Assembly: GCF_949987535.1 (NCBI RefSeq)
Contig: NC_080079.1
Location: forward strand, 3,358,501-3,422,500
DNA from: Balaenoptera acutorostrata
Taxonomy: Eukaryota > Chordata > Mammalia > Artiodactyla > Balaenopteridae
Length of the DNA stretch: 64,000 bases
Reading direction: 5' to 3'
The notes beneath the pieces were generated by a model. That model made no database searches. It worked only from the letters and a program-made list of their open reading frames with translations, and was not told the DNA's origin. A program made the position numbers and the translations under genes. The stretch's first letter is position 1. Each line of letters opens with the position of its first letter. This document shows positions 23,359 to 35,679 of the stretch, piece after piece.

Positions 23359-23620
23359 TGGCTGTGTTGGGTCTTCGTTTCTGTGCGAGGGCTTTCTCTA
23401 GTTGCAGCAAGTGGGGGCCACTCTTCATCGCGGTGCGCGGGCCTCTCACTATCGCGGCCTCTCTTGTTGCGGAGCACAGGCTCCAGACGCGCAGGCTCAG
23501 CAATTGTGGCTCACGGGCCTAGTTGCTCCGCGGCATGTGGGATCTTCCCAGACCAGGGCTCAAACCCGTGTCCCCTGCATTGGCAGGCAGATTCTCAACC
23601 ACTGCGCCACCAGGGAAGCC
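23305..23620 (-). mobile_element. CHR-type SINE (short subfamily)
   Basis: It is flanked by a 16-bp duplication with one mismatch (ctgtatagtcatcttt at 23289-23304, ctgtatattcatcttt at 23621-23636). The (attt)n tail spans about 23312-23358. The body matches the copy at 20.1 kb almost base for base, including 'cactatcgcggcctctc'. It contains pol III A and B boxes but is otherwise non-coding. Confidence 0.95.
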
Positions 23621-23636
23621 CTGTATATTCATCTTT

Positions 23637-23910
23637 GATAATTTGGAACATATAGAAAAGTGGAACATATAGAAAAGCGAAAATCACCTGTGACCCCACC
23701 GCCTGGTCATAACCACTGTCAGCAGGTTTGCGTCTGTCTGTCCTCTGTCCACATGTTTTCTCATACAGTTGTGTTATTATGCATGTGCTGTTTGATGCTT
23801 ATTAGAACACGATTTTGTAACATTTCATCAGTGCACGTGCAATAATTATGAAACCAACCCCCTACTGTTGGCCATTCAGGTTGTTTCCAGTTTCGTGCTC
23901 TCCTAAAGCT
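23637..23910 (-). repeat. Degraded old L1 3' fragment with a 17-bp tandem duplication
   Basis: 'cctgtgaccccaccgcctgg', 'tgttggccattcaggttgtttccag' resemble a minus-strand L1 3' UTR/ORF2 end. The 17-mer 'tggaacatatagaaaag' is directly repeated at 23644-23660 and 23661-23677. Confidence 0.45.
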
Positions 23911-25670
23911 CCAAGCTGTCTTTGACTCATCAAGAAGGGCATCTTGTGCTCTCCCTGGGTTCCCCCTGGGGGAGCCCATCTCCGTGGGGGAGTCACGGCT
24001 CGCACGCCCCCTGTGCTCAGCTGCTCTCACGCATCACGGACCCGGAGGTTCCCATGCATCTGCATCCCACTCATCTTGACACTGTGGCTCTGCAGGAAGC
24101 ACGGGCCATCTCATCCCCACCCACACCTCCCGTTCAGCAAGCATTTCTTCACACTTGCTGTATGGAGGGCACCGGGCTGGGGTGAGTGGCAGATAGAGGA
24201 GTGAGGTCCCTCAGCTCCAGCCCAGAAGTCGCTTTCAGTGTACAGGGAGGAAGAAGGAAGCTGAGACCGTGCCTCTGATCCAAACAGATGGCTATTTCAC
24301 TGCCATCAAGGAGGGCCCTTAACGCCATGTGCTGTTGCAGACAGAAGAGGCTACCTGGATTTTGGACCAGGTGCTGGTTCAGCTGAGCCTTGAGGAATGG
24401 ATGGGGGTAAAGGGGGCAGTGATGGAAGGAGGAAGGGGTCTAGGTTCAGGAGGACTCAAAGGCTGGCAGATGTAGCCTCAGTTGGCATGTTGTTTGCCTG
24501 GAGTAGCACAGATGGCAGGGGTTCTCCTTGTGGAGGGGGTCTCATTGCTTGAAACGGTGAGACGGCTGTGGGAATAGGGATGTTCTGAATTTGTTTGGGT
24601 CGCACAGGAACTTATTAGCCAAAAAGGCACAGAAAAGGAGATGGAATGTTTTGACTTGTGAGGTTATATTTGGTCTCATCTTTCCCACATCTTGTAAATA
24701 CAAAGTAATTTGTAAAGTCTCTTTAGGTGCCCTTGGAATCTTTCTTAGTTGCCTCAGATTCACCACTGCTGGGGGGCAGGATCCATCCTGGAGGTCCCAG
24801 AGGCTGGTGAGGCCAGCCAGAAGCTGTGTCCAGAGGTGCACAGGTGTTGGCTCGTGGTGTGTCCAACTGCTCCCCTCCAGATGTGTGTGAGATGGCCCCT
24901 TACTCTCAAAGCCAAGGTTCAAGTGTTTGTCATGAGTCTTAAGCACATCTTTTCTAGCGACAGCCAAACCATCTTGGGGCTCTCTCTCCACGTGGAATGC
25001 GTTTCCTTTTCTGAGTCCATAGCTTTGCAAGGAGGGCAGGAAATCAAAGGACTGAGGTTCTGATTCAGGTATTAAGGGAGCCTAAAGGGGCGTGTTGCAG
25101 CATTTACTAAACCTCTGATGAACAGGCCACTGTAAGTCTAATTATTAATCTTTGGGAAACTTGACCCTTCAGTTAACCGAGTCATAATTGCATTGTGGAC
25201 CATCAAAAACCTTGCATTATTAATGAGCATTTAAGGTCAATATTCGTTCACTTCACTTTATTGTCTGTGATATTTATCACCTGTAATATGCCTTCCTGGT
25301 TAATTATACAGAATCATGCAGCGTTCACTTTTGATTAATGTGGAAAGTTCATGCAGACTTTGTTAAAAAAACATTTATTATGTGTGATGTATTATAATAA
25401 ACCTTTTTTTTTTCCCCGAGCTTTGTCCTATGTACATATGTTTTCAATATTTAGAAAATTTTCCCGTGTGGAGGAACTTCCTAATACATGAAATTGAGAA
25501 AATTTAATAAATCATGTTAGCCACCTGCACGCTGTGTGTTTTTTATTGTGATACGATCTTCTGGTGGGAAGGTTGGGGTCATAACTTAGGCAAGATGATA
25601 AACGCATTTTAACTTGAAGGAACTGCTGTGAACCTGTATTCCAGGCGTCCCTTTATTGCACAGGGGACCA
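23911..25670. other. Mostly unique sequence; L2/MIR end near 24.13 kb
   Basis: 'cagcaagcatttcttcacacttgctgtatggagggcaccgggctgggg' at about 24136-24183 is an L2/MIR-type end read on the minus strand. A 162-codon minus frame at 24542-25030 has no recognisable domain. Bases 25100-25540 are AT-rich and repeat-poor, with several 'taatta'-like words. Confidence 0.45.
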
Positions 25671-25673
25671 CGA

Positions 25674-25870
25674 GGGGTAGTGGAAGGAGTATCTTCTTGG
25701 CGTCTCAAGACTTGGGCCGTAATTAGCTGTGTGACCTTGGGCAACATACTCTGCATCTCGTCATCTCATAAATTAATCTGTATTCATTGATTAATACCTC
25801 CCCAGCCTCCCTTACGGAGCGGGTTGGAGGATCAAAGACTCCAGTGCATGTGAGAGGGCTTTGTGCTGTG
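25674..25870 (+). repeat. MIR SINE
   Basis: The MIR core 'agctgtgtgaccttgggcaac' is clear. It is preceded by 'aagacttgggccgtaatt' and followed by 'catctcgtcatctcataaa' and 'gttggaggatcaaagac'. Plus orientation, near full length. Confidence 0.85.
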
Positions 25871-26070
25871 AAACGCACCACACCAGGTTGTCGTGTTCAT
25901 TTTGGGTAGAATTCCCTCCAATTCGTCTTGCAGCTGTGGCATTATCCCTTGTCATTTCTGGGCAGACGTTGTTTCCGATCGAGAGAAGAAGAGAAGCCAG
26001 TTTGGTGATGAACTCTCTGTAGCATAAACAAGCTTCTAGGAAGGGAGCAGGAAGCCAAGTCGGTGTGTAT

Positions 26071-26402
26071 TATGGGCTGAATTCTGTCCCCACCTCTCCC
26101 AACTGACATGTAGAAGTCCTGCCAGCACCTCAGAGTGTCACTGCGCTTGGAGATGGGGCCTTTAGAGAGGTGATCGAGGTAAAGTGAGGTCATATGGGTG
26201 GGCCCTAATCCAGTATGACTAATCCCGTGGGACTGGGGTCGTTATAAGAAGAGGAGATGAGGACACAGACACACACAGATGGGGGATCATGGGAGGACCG
26301 TGGGAGAAGGTGGCCGTCTGCAAGCCAAGGAGAGAGGCCTCAGGAGAGACCAGCCCTGGGGCAACATGGTGTTACGGCAGCCCCAGCAGACTACTACAGG
26401 CC
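26071..26402 (+). mobile_element. MLT1-type (ERVL-MaLR) LTR
   Basis: The plus-strand order is typical: 'attatgggctgaattctgtcc', 'gacatgtagaagtcctg', 'cttggagatggggcctttagagagg', 'agtgaggtcatatgggtgggccctaatcc', 'gttataagaagaggagatgaggacacagacac', ending 'cagcagactactaca'. It is shortened inside. Confidence 0.85.
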
Positions 26403-29214
26403 TGTTAGTGGAGGGCTGGCCGAGGGCCGAGGCGCCTGCTCCCTCTGGGTCTGACACAGTGCTGCTGTGTCTGGCTTCTTGGGCACACAGGGAAGGCATG
26501 GTCCACGGGCCCCGGGAGGAGTAGCAAGACCCAAATGAACAACACGGTTCGGTCCTGCGGGGGTGTGGGGAGGGGCAGAGAATGTGGCTTCCCAGGGTCT
26601 CCTGAGCATCTGGTGGGCGCAGGGTGGGACTGGGAGGGGGAGGGGCAGAGTACTTTCTAGGTCCCCTCTCTGGGCAAAGGACTGAGGGGTCTTGCTGTCG
26701 TCCCCCAGTATAGATCACAAGGGAACCCAAACCGTCGGTTCCTGCTTGAGATTCTGCTGATGAGGAGGTGGATTTGCCAAGTGTGGCTGGTCCTGGTCAG
26801 GGGTGGCCATTGTGGGTGAGGCTGAGGTCCGGCCAGGCAGGGACAGCCTAGCTTTGTGCTGGCCTCGGGGACAGGAGCCCTGGTCCCTGAGGATGCGCTG
26901 TGCTCTCAGGCCACCGCCCAGCCCTGCCAAACGTCCAGAGTTCTGTCGGGTCCAGACACCCTGGGAAAGGGATCCATCTGAAACTCTTGCAGGCAACGGG
27001 AGCCAAGAAGGACGTCCAAACCCTGAAGTGCAATAGCAGGGCTCATAATGAAAGGACCACAGCCACGGTCCCCGGGCACATTACAGGCAGACCATCCGTC
27101 CGTGGGCCCACTGGTGTGGCTTCTGGCATCTCGTGATGATGCATCTTATGTAAATCTTCTGTTTCAGTCTCCCCATCTTTGAAAAAGGGATGCTACTCTG
27201 TACATTCATTTGCCAGAGGGAGATGGACGTGAACGTGAAAGAGCACACAGTTTTCAGGACTCTCAGGTCAGAAGGAACATTCCAGAGCACCGTAAATATC
27301 ACCTTGTTCCACACACATGGGAAAGGGAGGGCGCAAGAGTTGGCCTCCTGTTCTCTCTCACCTGGGTGTAAGAGGATGACATTATCAGGACATCTGGAGA
27401 GACTTTTAAAATCACCAGGAGACGCAGGCAATGTGAATTTTGATATTAGGTCAGATAACTTCCTACTGCTGGGCGCCATTAGGTTTGAATGTCGGGGGGG
27501 CTGGAATGTCCGGAACCCGTGGGGTTTGTGGCCTCGTCAGCCAGTCAGCTATTGGGCGCCAGTTACGGGATTAGAGGGCAGACAATGATTTTCAATTAGA
27601 AGGACTCAGTTTATAGAAAACAGTGGAAATTGCTGAATGAAAGAGAAAAGTTAGCATGATTTACTCTGATAGGGGACCAAAGTATGTGAAGGCTGAGGGT
27701 TCCTGAGCACATTTCCAAGTGCTTGGTACATCTGGACCATCTTCAGAAAGGGGAGTTTTATTCTTTTGGACCCCAGCTTTGCTTGGGCAAGGAAATGGTG
27801 GGGCCTGTGGAGTTGCCATGTGCCGTGAAGCCTCACTCCGGACCCTACCTCGAGCCCAGCCCGACCTGTCTGCCTTCCTTCCTCCCCTGGGTTGGGGCTC
27901 CGTTATCCCAGAAATGATGCTCCGCCCCTTTCCCTGGGGACAACTCAGGCCCAAAGGCCAGTGACTAATTTCCTGAGCCACCTAAGCTATGAAATATTCT
28001 CTTATTTGAAACATTTTTTGATAAATTATCTGTCAAGAGTAGATGAAGTTAACATTTCTTTTGATCGATAAAATAAATATTGAGGTTATGAGTTAAATAC
28101 CGTCTAAATTTCTAAAGACTATTGCATACTTCAGTGTTCCTCTGATTCCAGCCCATCTGCCTTAACAGATTTTGCAGAGCTTTTTATAATTTTCATTTAT
28201 AATATATGACGGGTTTGTACAAATCTCCTCCATGTGTGAAATCTATTTAATGTTAACATTCTTAAATTGGAGTTGGTTATAAATAATGCACCAAGAGATG
28301 TGGAGCAGGGCACATTATTTCTTTGTGTTGTACCGGTCAGGACAACGGTCACATTTTTAGTATTTGCGAATAGTTTTGCACAACTTGGACCCAGATTACT
28401 TCTATTAAAGAGAGAGGGCTGTGTCCCACTTTACGTAAATTAAAAACCTTTAGCCAATTTATGGTCAAAAATATAAATAGTGTAAAGAGCTTGCAGACAA
28501 CATTTATTTTGTATGTACATTAATGGGCACTTCCATTTTTCCTGGAGGCCAGAATCCACTTTGAAATTCATGTTTGATAAATTCCCTGGCTTTCTGAGTA
28601 ATTTAACTGTCTATAGGGCTGTTGATCCTCGGAGTGTATCACTGAACCTCAGGGACTTGTGTACCATTTCTGCATATCCAAGTTCAAATATATGCTCAAG
28701 ATTGGTTTAAATTTTAAGTTGTTGATCTTATTTCTGATAGATTTGTTAGCTTATCCTCCATTTCATTTCTGAAACCTGCTCCTAATCCTCAAATACTCTC
28801 TTCTTAAACACATCTTTGCTAAATTCATTGATTGCGCTAGTAAAATGTATATTGAACAGTCGTTCTGCAAGCGTGCTGTAACGTGAAGATTGTTGGCGCC
28901 TTCACTCAAAGACCAGAAGTTTGATAACCTGGCTGTCAATTATCACCTGCATTCTAATTTGTTCTTAGTCTTAGGTAGACTATTAGTTTTCACGTCTGTT
29001 CCAGTACGTCCTTAACATTTTCACCAGTTCTAATAGGTTTGTACTAATTTTCTTTCATGCTATCAGTTTTGCAATATAAAATACCAGCCTAGTTTATTAA
29101 TTTTTATGTTTATTTTTAAAATTCTTGACATTTTGTTGGTATTACAAATATTATTCTTCCAAATAAAGTTTGGATAAAAGTAATTGTTACTGATAAAAGT
29201 AACTGACTTTTTAT
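26403..29214. other. Unique sequence: GC-rich to 27 kb, AT-rich after 28 kb
   Basis: No recognisable gene or clear repeat. Overlapping frames in the GC-rich part (26.25-27.6 kb) carry no motif. From 27.99 kb to 29.2 kb the DNA is AT-rich and repeat-poor. Confidence 0.45.
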
Positions 29215-29229
29215 CCCTCGTCTATTTTT

Positions 29230-29519
29230 TTTAAAAATTTATTTATTATTTATTTTTGGTTGTGTTGGGTCTTCGTTTCTGTGCGAGGGCTTTCTCCAGT
29301 TGCGGCAAGCGGGGGCCACTCCTCATCTAGATGCGCGGGCCTCTCACCATCACGGCCTCTCTTGTTGCGGAGCACAGGCTCCAGACGCGCAGGCTCAGAA
29401 GTTGTGGCTCACAGGCCTAGTTGCTCCGCGGCATGCGGGATCTTCCCAGACCAGGGCTCGAACCCGTGTCCCCTGCATTGGCAGGCAGATTCTCAACCAC
29501 TGCACCACCAGGGAAGCCC
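29230..29519 (-). mobile_element. CHR-type SINE (short subfamily)
   Basis: A perfect 15-bp duplication 'ccctcgtctattttt' lies at 29215-29229 and 29520-29534. The body starts with 'ttgtgttgggtcttcg' and ends 'gcaccaccagggaagcc'. The 100-codon plus frame here belongs to the repeat. Confidence 0.96.
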
Positions 29520-29534
29520 CCCTCGTCTATTTTT

Positions 29535-30944
29535 AAAGGAAATTTCTAGCATTAATAAGTAAGTGAATTCTACAAACACTGAATTCAGACCATTTGCCAT
29601 GTTCATAAACAACTTTTTCTTAGGCATGTTAAGATTCCCCAGGCATTTTAATAAATATGTCTATTTTTTGAAGCTGTGACCCTCTTAAATCTCCTGGACT
29701 GTAATTCGCATTTAGTGGGCGAGGACACTCTGGCTCAGGCGCTTAGTGGCTGGTGCGCCCGAGGTAGAGCAGGTTCTGGAACCCAGTTTGCCACACCTCA
29801 GGTCAAGGCCGTGCCGGGTGTCATGTGTTTCTCCCTAAACTGGGTTGCTTTCTGCTGTGCATCTTTCCGAAAGCAGCTCTCCCAGTGAAATACATGTTAG
29901 TGCAAATCGCAGAGTACCGTCCGTCTTCCTTCTCTTTTCCACCTGTCTTGTCTGTGGAGCTTACCTACTCAGGGCCAAGCGCAGCGGCAGCCGGAGACTA
30001 GTACTCTGCTTCTTGGAGCTTATTTCTTCTCCTAAGTCAGCTCCGAATTTTGAGGCCTTTCTTGCTTCTTTATATTTTTCTCCTCTATAAGGAAATTAGA
30101 CGAAGGAAAAAAAAATCCTTCTGTGTGGCCTGTTCCGCAGGACTTAGGAACTTCCTCTTCTTAGTTTCCAGGTCCAACCTGACTAGCAGCGCCAGAATTC
30201 AAATTTACAGTCTCTGGGGCAACATTTTAATAGAGTTTTTGCTGGTGTTAAAGCTTAACTCTGGTGTTATATTCCTACTCTACCATGGAGGTTTAACCAC
30301 CCCATTTTATTAGCAGCAAAATAAAAGTATCAGGGAGCTGAAATCTCGGTGTTTGTGTCCTGGGAGAGATCAGCCTTGCCCCCTTCTCCCAATGGTAATT
30401 TATATCTTCTTGGATCAGGGTGCACGTAAACTTGGAGAGAGGTAAAAAAAAGAAGCCATTTGAGAACATTTCTGACTTAAATGAATTATGTGTAGGAAAA
30501 GAATACCCAGCCCATATTATCTTTGCCTTTTCAAGGAAATAAAGCTTTGATAGCAGGGGTATTTGATACAGTTATGCACCCTGGACAAAGATTACTTTAG
30601 AGGCTAAATTAATAGATCTGGAACATGGAAATGAGAATAATGAATCCATCTCATTTTAAGATATATTTTTTCTCAACTTATTTCTAATCTAAGCTTTTGG
30701 GCTTTCAGAAGAGTGTTGGGTCCTGCACTCTGTGTGTGATCTCAGTGTGCCTTTAGCTACGGTGATCTTGTGCTTTACAGACCGTGCCCAAAAATGATGT
30801 TGATATCACCTTGGTAGGTTACATTTTCATGCTGTTGGATTCAAAATGGGAACAGGACATTGCAGCTGTGGCTCTTAAAAGGAGCTAAGGGGTGTCCGTT
30901 CAGTGGTTGAAGATTGGTCAGGGTGTAATTTCTCATTTTAAACA
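29535..30944. other. Unique sequence, no gene seen
   Basis: Mixed composition, no recognisable repeat. Short plus frames at 29676-30313 carry no motif. Confidence 0.45.
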
Positions 30945-31135
30945 GAGAGCCCTGGACGCACACTCGGCAGCTCCTGCCCTGGCTCTGTCACTGACTTTTC
31001 CAAGTTGCTTCAAACTCAATGGCAGTTTCCTTTGTCCATGATGTGGGGATAATGATGCCCATGCCCTAGTTCTGTAGGGACGATGCGATGAGATAATGGG
31101 AGAAAGGGCTTCATAAAAGATGAAATGCCCTAAAG
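30945..31135 (+). repeat. MIR-like SINE remnant
   Basis: 'ctggctctgtcactgacttttccaagttgcttcaaactc', 'ggcagtttcctttgtccatgatgtggggataatgatgcc' and 'agggacgatgcgatgagataatggg' follow the plus-strand MIR order. Confidence 0.7.
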
Positions 31136-31499
31136 TGCTGGCCTCTTGGAAGGGCATGTCACCCAGCATTTTTCGTCTGTCCCCAGGGCCTTTTCTCTTG
31201 GGTTGGAAGAAGGGCTGGAGGAGCTAACATTCGGCTTCACTAGGGATGCCGGGTAAAATATCGAGGACCCTGTTAAATGTGCCTTTCAGATAAATAACGA
31301 AATTTTTTGCATAAGTATGTCCCACCTACTGCATGAGATATACTAAACATTATTTTGTTGTTGACCCGATCCCGTACTTTCAAGGGTTCACTCCGGCAAC
31401 ACTAGCTTTCACACCTTGCTACGGAAGGGCTTCCTTTCTTTCGGTTTCCATCAGGACCTCAGATCTCAGCCATCGGCTGAACACAGTTCGGGGTGGCAC

Positions 31500-32270
31500 T
31501 TGGATCTGAGGCCAGATGTTCAGCTATGGCTTTCATCCACTTTAGCCCATGATTTCCTGCCTCGGTGCCCAGCAAGTCCCTTGACCTTGCTGAGCCTCAG
31601 TTTTTTTAAATCTTTTATTTATTTTTTATTGGAGTCTAGTTGATTTACAGTGTTGTGTTAGTTTCTTCTGTACAGCAAAGTGAATCAGTTATACATATAC
31701 ATATATCTGCTGTCTTTTAGATTCTTTTCCCGTATAGGCCATTACAGAGTACTGAGTAGGGTTCTTATTAGTTATCTATTTTATATACAGTAGTGTGTAC
31801 ATGTCAATCCCAATCTCCCAATTTACCTCTCCCCTTCTTTCCCCCCCGGTAACCATAAGATTGTTTTCTACATCTGTGACTCTATTTCCATTTTGTAAAT
31901 AAGTTCATTTGTACCATTTTTCTAGATTCCACATATAAGTGATATCATATGGTATTTGTCTTTCTCTGTCTGACTTACTTCACTCAGTATGATAATCTCT
32001 AGGTCCATCCCTGTTGCTGGAAATGGCATTATTTCATTCCTCTTTATGGCTGAGTAATATCTTTTGTATATATGTACCACGTCTTCTTTATCTATTCCTC
32101 TGTCAGTGGACATTTAGGTTGTTTCCATGTCCTGGCTATTGTAAATAGTGTCTGAGCCTCAGTTTTCACAGCTTTAAAATGGACATCAGAGCTCACCCCG
32201 TAAGGGTGCTGTGAGGGTACAACGAGCTGATGTAAATTTGGGGGAAACTTTAAAGCACCTGGTGCAGCAG
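31500..32270 (+). repeat. MIR SINE split by an L1 insertion
   Basis: The left part ends '...caagtcccttgaccttgctgagcctcagtttt' (to 31604). The right part resumes at 32152 with the same words and goes on 'cacagctttaaaatggacatcagagc'. Removing the L1 and one copy of the duplication restores a continuous plus-strand MIR. Confidence 0.85.
31605..32151 (-). mobile_element. 5'-truncated L1 with 15-bp TSD
   Basis: A perfect duplication 'ctgagcctcagtttt' occurs at 31590-31604 and 32152-32166. The insert begins with the T-rich tail and 3' UTR ('ttggagtctagttgatttaca', 'gtgaatcagttatacatatac'). It ends in the ORF2 C-terminus, where a 63-codon minus frame at 31922-32113 keeps ORF2-like words (YYSAIKRNEI, LSEVSQTEKDKYHM). 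It is about 550 bp long and inactive. Confidence 0.95.
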
Positions 32271-34779
32271 TATTTCCACGTGCCCTGCCTGGGAAGCACA
32301 ATCATCTGCTTGCCTTCCATGTTACGTATGAATGGGGGGTTTGGTGCAGCAATACAATAGTTTGATCAGGCATCTTTTCCAACAAGAAGTATTGAGACAA
32401 CCTATTTTCCCCCAATTTAAGCTTTACCTGTCTTACATCGGCTTCACGCATTATCAGTAAATTATTTTTATTTGCTTTGCCCGTTGCTTGCAGGAACTGG
32501 GTTTCTGGTTCCATTTTTGGAGCAGTTGCTGAGTGCCTGGCCCTTTAAAAGGAGCACTTGGTCTGTGGCCCTGGCATCTGCTGAATAGAAAAGCCAGCGG
32601 GGAGCGATGTGTCCCCAGCTGTCAGAGTGTCTGATTCCTCCTTGTAGGCACTTCTAGAAGCTGGCAGGGCCCCCGGGGGTGGGAGAGACTCAGTGCTGGC
32701 TATGCCTTCAGTCCAGGTCTTGGGAAGGTTGATGGGACCAGAGCCAGTCCAGCAAGACAGCAGCAGGTGTGAGGAGGAGGGTGGGAGTGGGGCAGATGTG
32801 GCAGATGCGGGGCCTCTGGCCCCCGGCTAGGCTGGGGCTTCCCACCTGTAGGCTCTGCCCCGGGGGTATGGGGGTGGGTGACCCCTGCCCTTTGCTCTCT
32901 GCCCTCTCTCATCACCACGCACATCCCCACCGCTTGGCAGCGCCAGCCTTTTCCTGGCTTCTTCCAGGAGCCTGAGTTAACTTTTGCAATTCCTTTCTTT
33001 TCCTCTCCACGAAGGCTGTGTTTTCTCAGCCATTCTGGCACTTCCCTGTCATTTCCTGGGAAAGAAAAATCTCGACCTGTCTCCTCTTGACCACAGTGGT
33101 CCTCCCCGTCGAGCTGGGAGTTGTTCACAGCCATCCCATCAGATTCGTCTGGTCCAGCCACCTTGTTGACTTTCTCATTGGCTCTTTCAGCTGCGTTTGG
33201 CCTGCTGATGCTTTTGAGATTCCTTTTGCTCTGGTGAAGCCATTTGTAAGGCTTCCCCTGGGTTCTCGGCAGCGTTTGCTGCCTCTCTCCTCCACCCCCT
33301 TTCTGCTCCCTCTTTGTTTTCCATTGTTGCAGCAGGCTTTCCTTGGTAGGAAACTATTTTTTCTTTTTGGCTTAATTTTGCTTTATTCTCACAAAAGAGT
33401 GGAATTTTACTGTTCCCCACCCCCTGTGATTGATGGGAAAGAATATTGTACCAATTGATTGAGATAAAAAAGTAGTGCTTCGCCATAGGGAAGCCAAATT
33501 AGCCATCAGAAGTAGGTGCATAGAGTATTTTAAGAGTCTTTTGATTAATTCTCGTGATGTGAGACCTTTTGACACAAAGTTTTATGTGCTGCGATGTGGG
33601 AGGATGAAGTGGTAATGGGTTATTACAGATTTTACTTTTACCTTTAGTTGATTTATTGACCTCCTCTTCTGTGATAAGAAATAAGGGTGTGGCCAGATCT
33701 GAGGGTGTCTCCTTTTGGACAGAACAATTCCTGTGTGTGTATTTTCTAGAACGCAGGCTCAGGATTTCAGGGACTAAGCCAAAAAGACTCAGAACAGAAT
33801 GTTAGTCAAAACGCCTACAGTTCTGGAAAGAAAACAGCAAAAAGAGGTTCTTCTAACTCAGATAGGTGTCACTCAGCACCTAAAAGTGACAGCTAATCAA
33901 TTCTTTTATCACCCGTGCAGGAGAAAATCCTAATTTAAAAGAGTGTTGATAGCAAATAATTATTCACGAGAAACATTTTTGACAGTGACTCATTTGTTCT
34001 TATTTTAAAAACATAAAAGCATACTCTGTTTCTTAAAAGCTGTTGTCACCTTCCCGGGCTCCTTACTGCATCATTGAGGGATTAGTTTTATTACAGTCTA
34101 CAATCTAACCTAAATCATTACAACAGCAACTCTTTACTTTTGCCATCTGAAAGTGCTGTTACAAAATACTGCAGTCGTGGTTAGGGAGTGTTGAAAATTT
34201 CCTTGGCTATTCTCTTGAATGCATAGTTAAAAAATAAGGACTTTGTAAGTTGAGTACATTTGCTGATAGAAAGCAATTTTACCTATGTGAGTTTAATAGA
34301 CAAACAGATGTATTGAATTTATAGTTCCAGTTAATAGGGAGATAACGGTGATGCCAGCACTGTCCTTTTATCTCGGAGAAGCAGCAAAACTACATGTTTT
34401 TCAGTTAGTAGAAACACATTTAAATATTTCACATTAAAAAATTTACTTGTTGAGATTAGTTTACAAATGCCTTGTATGAAATATCACTGCAAGTGAAAAT
34501 TGAGAGCAAAAGTATATTACTGTTTCTTGGCAATCTGAGAAAAAAAACTCTATGAACACTTCTGACTGTGGCTATCTTTGGTGGTTATAAAAACGTTGGG
34601 TTTTTCTTTTTCCCTTTGTGACAGAAGGTTTGGCCAATATGCATATGTTGCATTTTCACTAATCTATTAATCGAGTTTGAATTTAGATGAATCATCTAGA
34701 AGCATATTAAGCTAATTGTCCATCTCTTTGATTTTTAATTGCGATCATAGCTTTTTATCCCTGCTGCTTTCCCATTAAA
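32271..34779. other. Unique sequence, no gene seen
   Basis: A GC-richer part (32.6-33.4 kb) holds overlapping frames on both strands without motifs. Bases 33.5-34.75 kb are AT-rich and repeat-poor. Confidence 0.45.
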
Positions 34780-34795
34780 AATAATCCAAGTTCTG

Positions 34796-35094
34796 GGGCT
34801 TCCCTGGTGGTGCAGTGGTTGAGAATCCGCCTGCCAATGCAGGGGACACGGGTTCGAGCCCTGGTCTGGGAGGATCCCACATGCCGCGGAGCAACTAGGC
34901 CCGTGAGCCACAACTGCTGGGCCTGCGCGTCTGGAGCCTGTGCTCCGCAACAAGAGAGGCCGCGACGGTGAGAGGCCCGCACACCGCGATGAAGAGTGGT
35001 CCCCGCTCGCCACAACTAGAGAAAGCCCTCGCACAGAAACGAAGACCCAACACAGCCAAAAATAAAAATAAAAAAATTTAAAAAAAAAAAAATA
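34796..35094 (+). mobile_element. CHR-type SINE, plus orientation
   Basis: The only plus-strand copy shows the family layout best: head 'gggcttccctggtggtgcag', pol III A box at about 34808-34818 (tggtgcagtgg), B box at 34851-34860 (ggttcgagcc), a body derived from a tRNA-like head plus unrelated sequence, and an A-rich tail to 35094. The 16-bp duplication 'aataatccaagttctg' lies at 34780-34795 and 35095-35110. Confidence 0.97.
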
Positions 35095-35679
35095 AATAAT
35101 CCAAGTTCTGAAGGATGTGCTGGGTATCGCTTCCTGGTCTTTGTGCCCCAGCCCTCGGTTTGGGAGTAGGGGTACAGAAACCAGTACTGCCCGCCACAAG
35201 GTGATGCTCTGCAGATGAGGGTTTGTGAGTTCTGCCAAGTAAGAATGTAATTCTCCAGGACTATCGGGGCGGCAAGAAAAACCCTACTATTTTGCAGAGT
35301 CTTTATTATGGATGTTCTACATCTGGGAGCCCTGGCTGTACTGGCTACTATTCCCAAATACTAAAGCACACCCAATATGGTCCAGGTAGAACTAAAGCAC
35401 TGAAGACACGGCAGCGGCAAGAGCTTTAATTGTTTAGATAAACATTTGCACCTTGAAAGTCTTGCTTGCTGCCCCTGGGAGGTCTGATCTGTGGAAGGCA
35501 GCAAGCCGACTTTCTCCAAAACTGGTTTCCCATAGGTTTTTGTTTGGATACTTGGGAGCAAGAAGGATGTTCATTATTACAAGTTTCACTCGGAATGACA
35601 TACCGAGCCTCGGAGTCGTAAAAACAAATGGCTGGTGGGTGTCGGTGGTTCAAGCTCCGCTTCCCACCCTCCCACGCAG

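Noticed and set aside
24542..25030. 162-codon minus frame
   Set aside because: No domain, no splice or promoter context, and the plus strand is open in overlapping frames.
34796..34870. tRNA gene from A and B boxes
   Set aside because: The boxes belong to the tRNA-derived head of the SINE; no cloverleaf with a proper acceptor stem and anticodon is kept.
34735..35238. 167-codon minus frame, similar to plus frames at 20.1, 23.1 and 29.3 kb
   Set aside because: All are antisense readings of the same SINE family, which explains their similarity; not a protein family.
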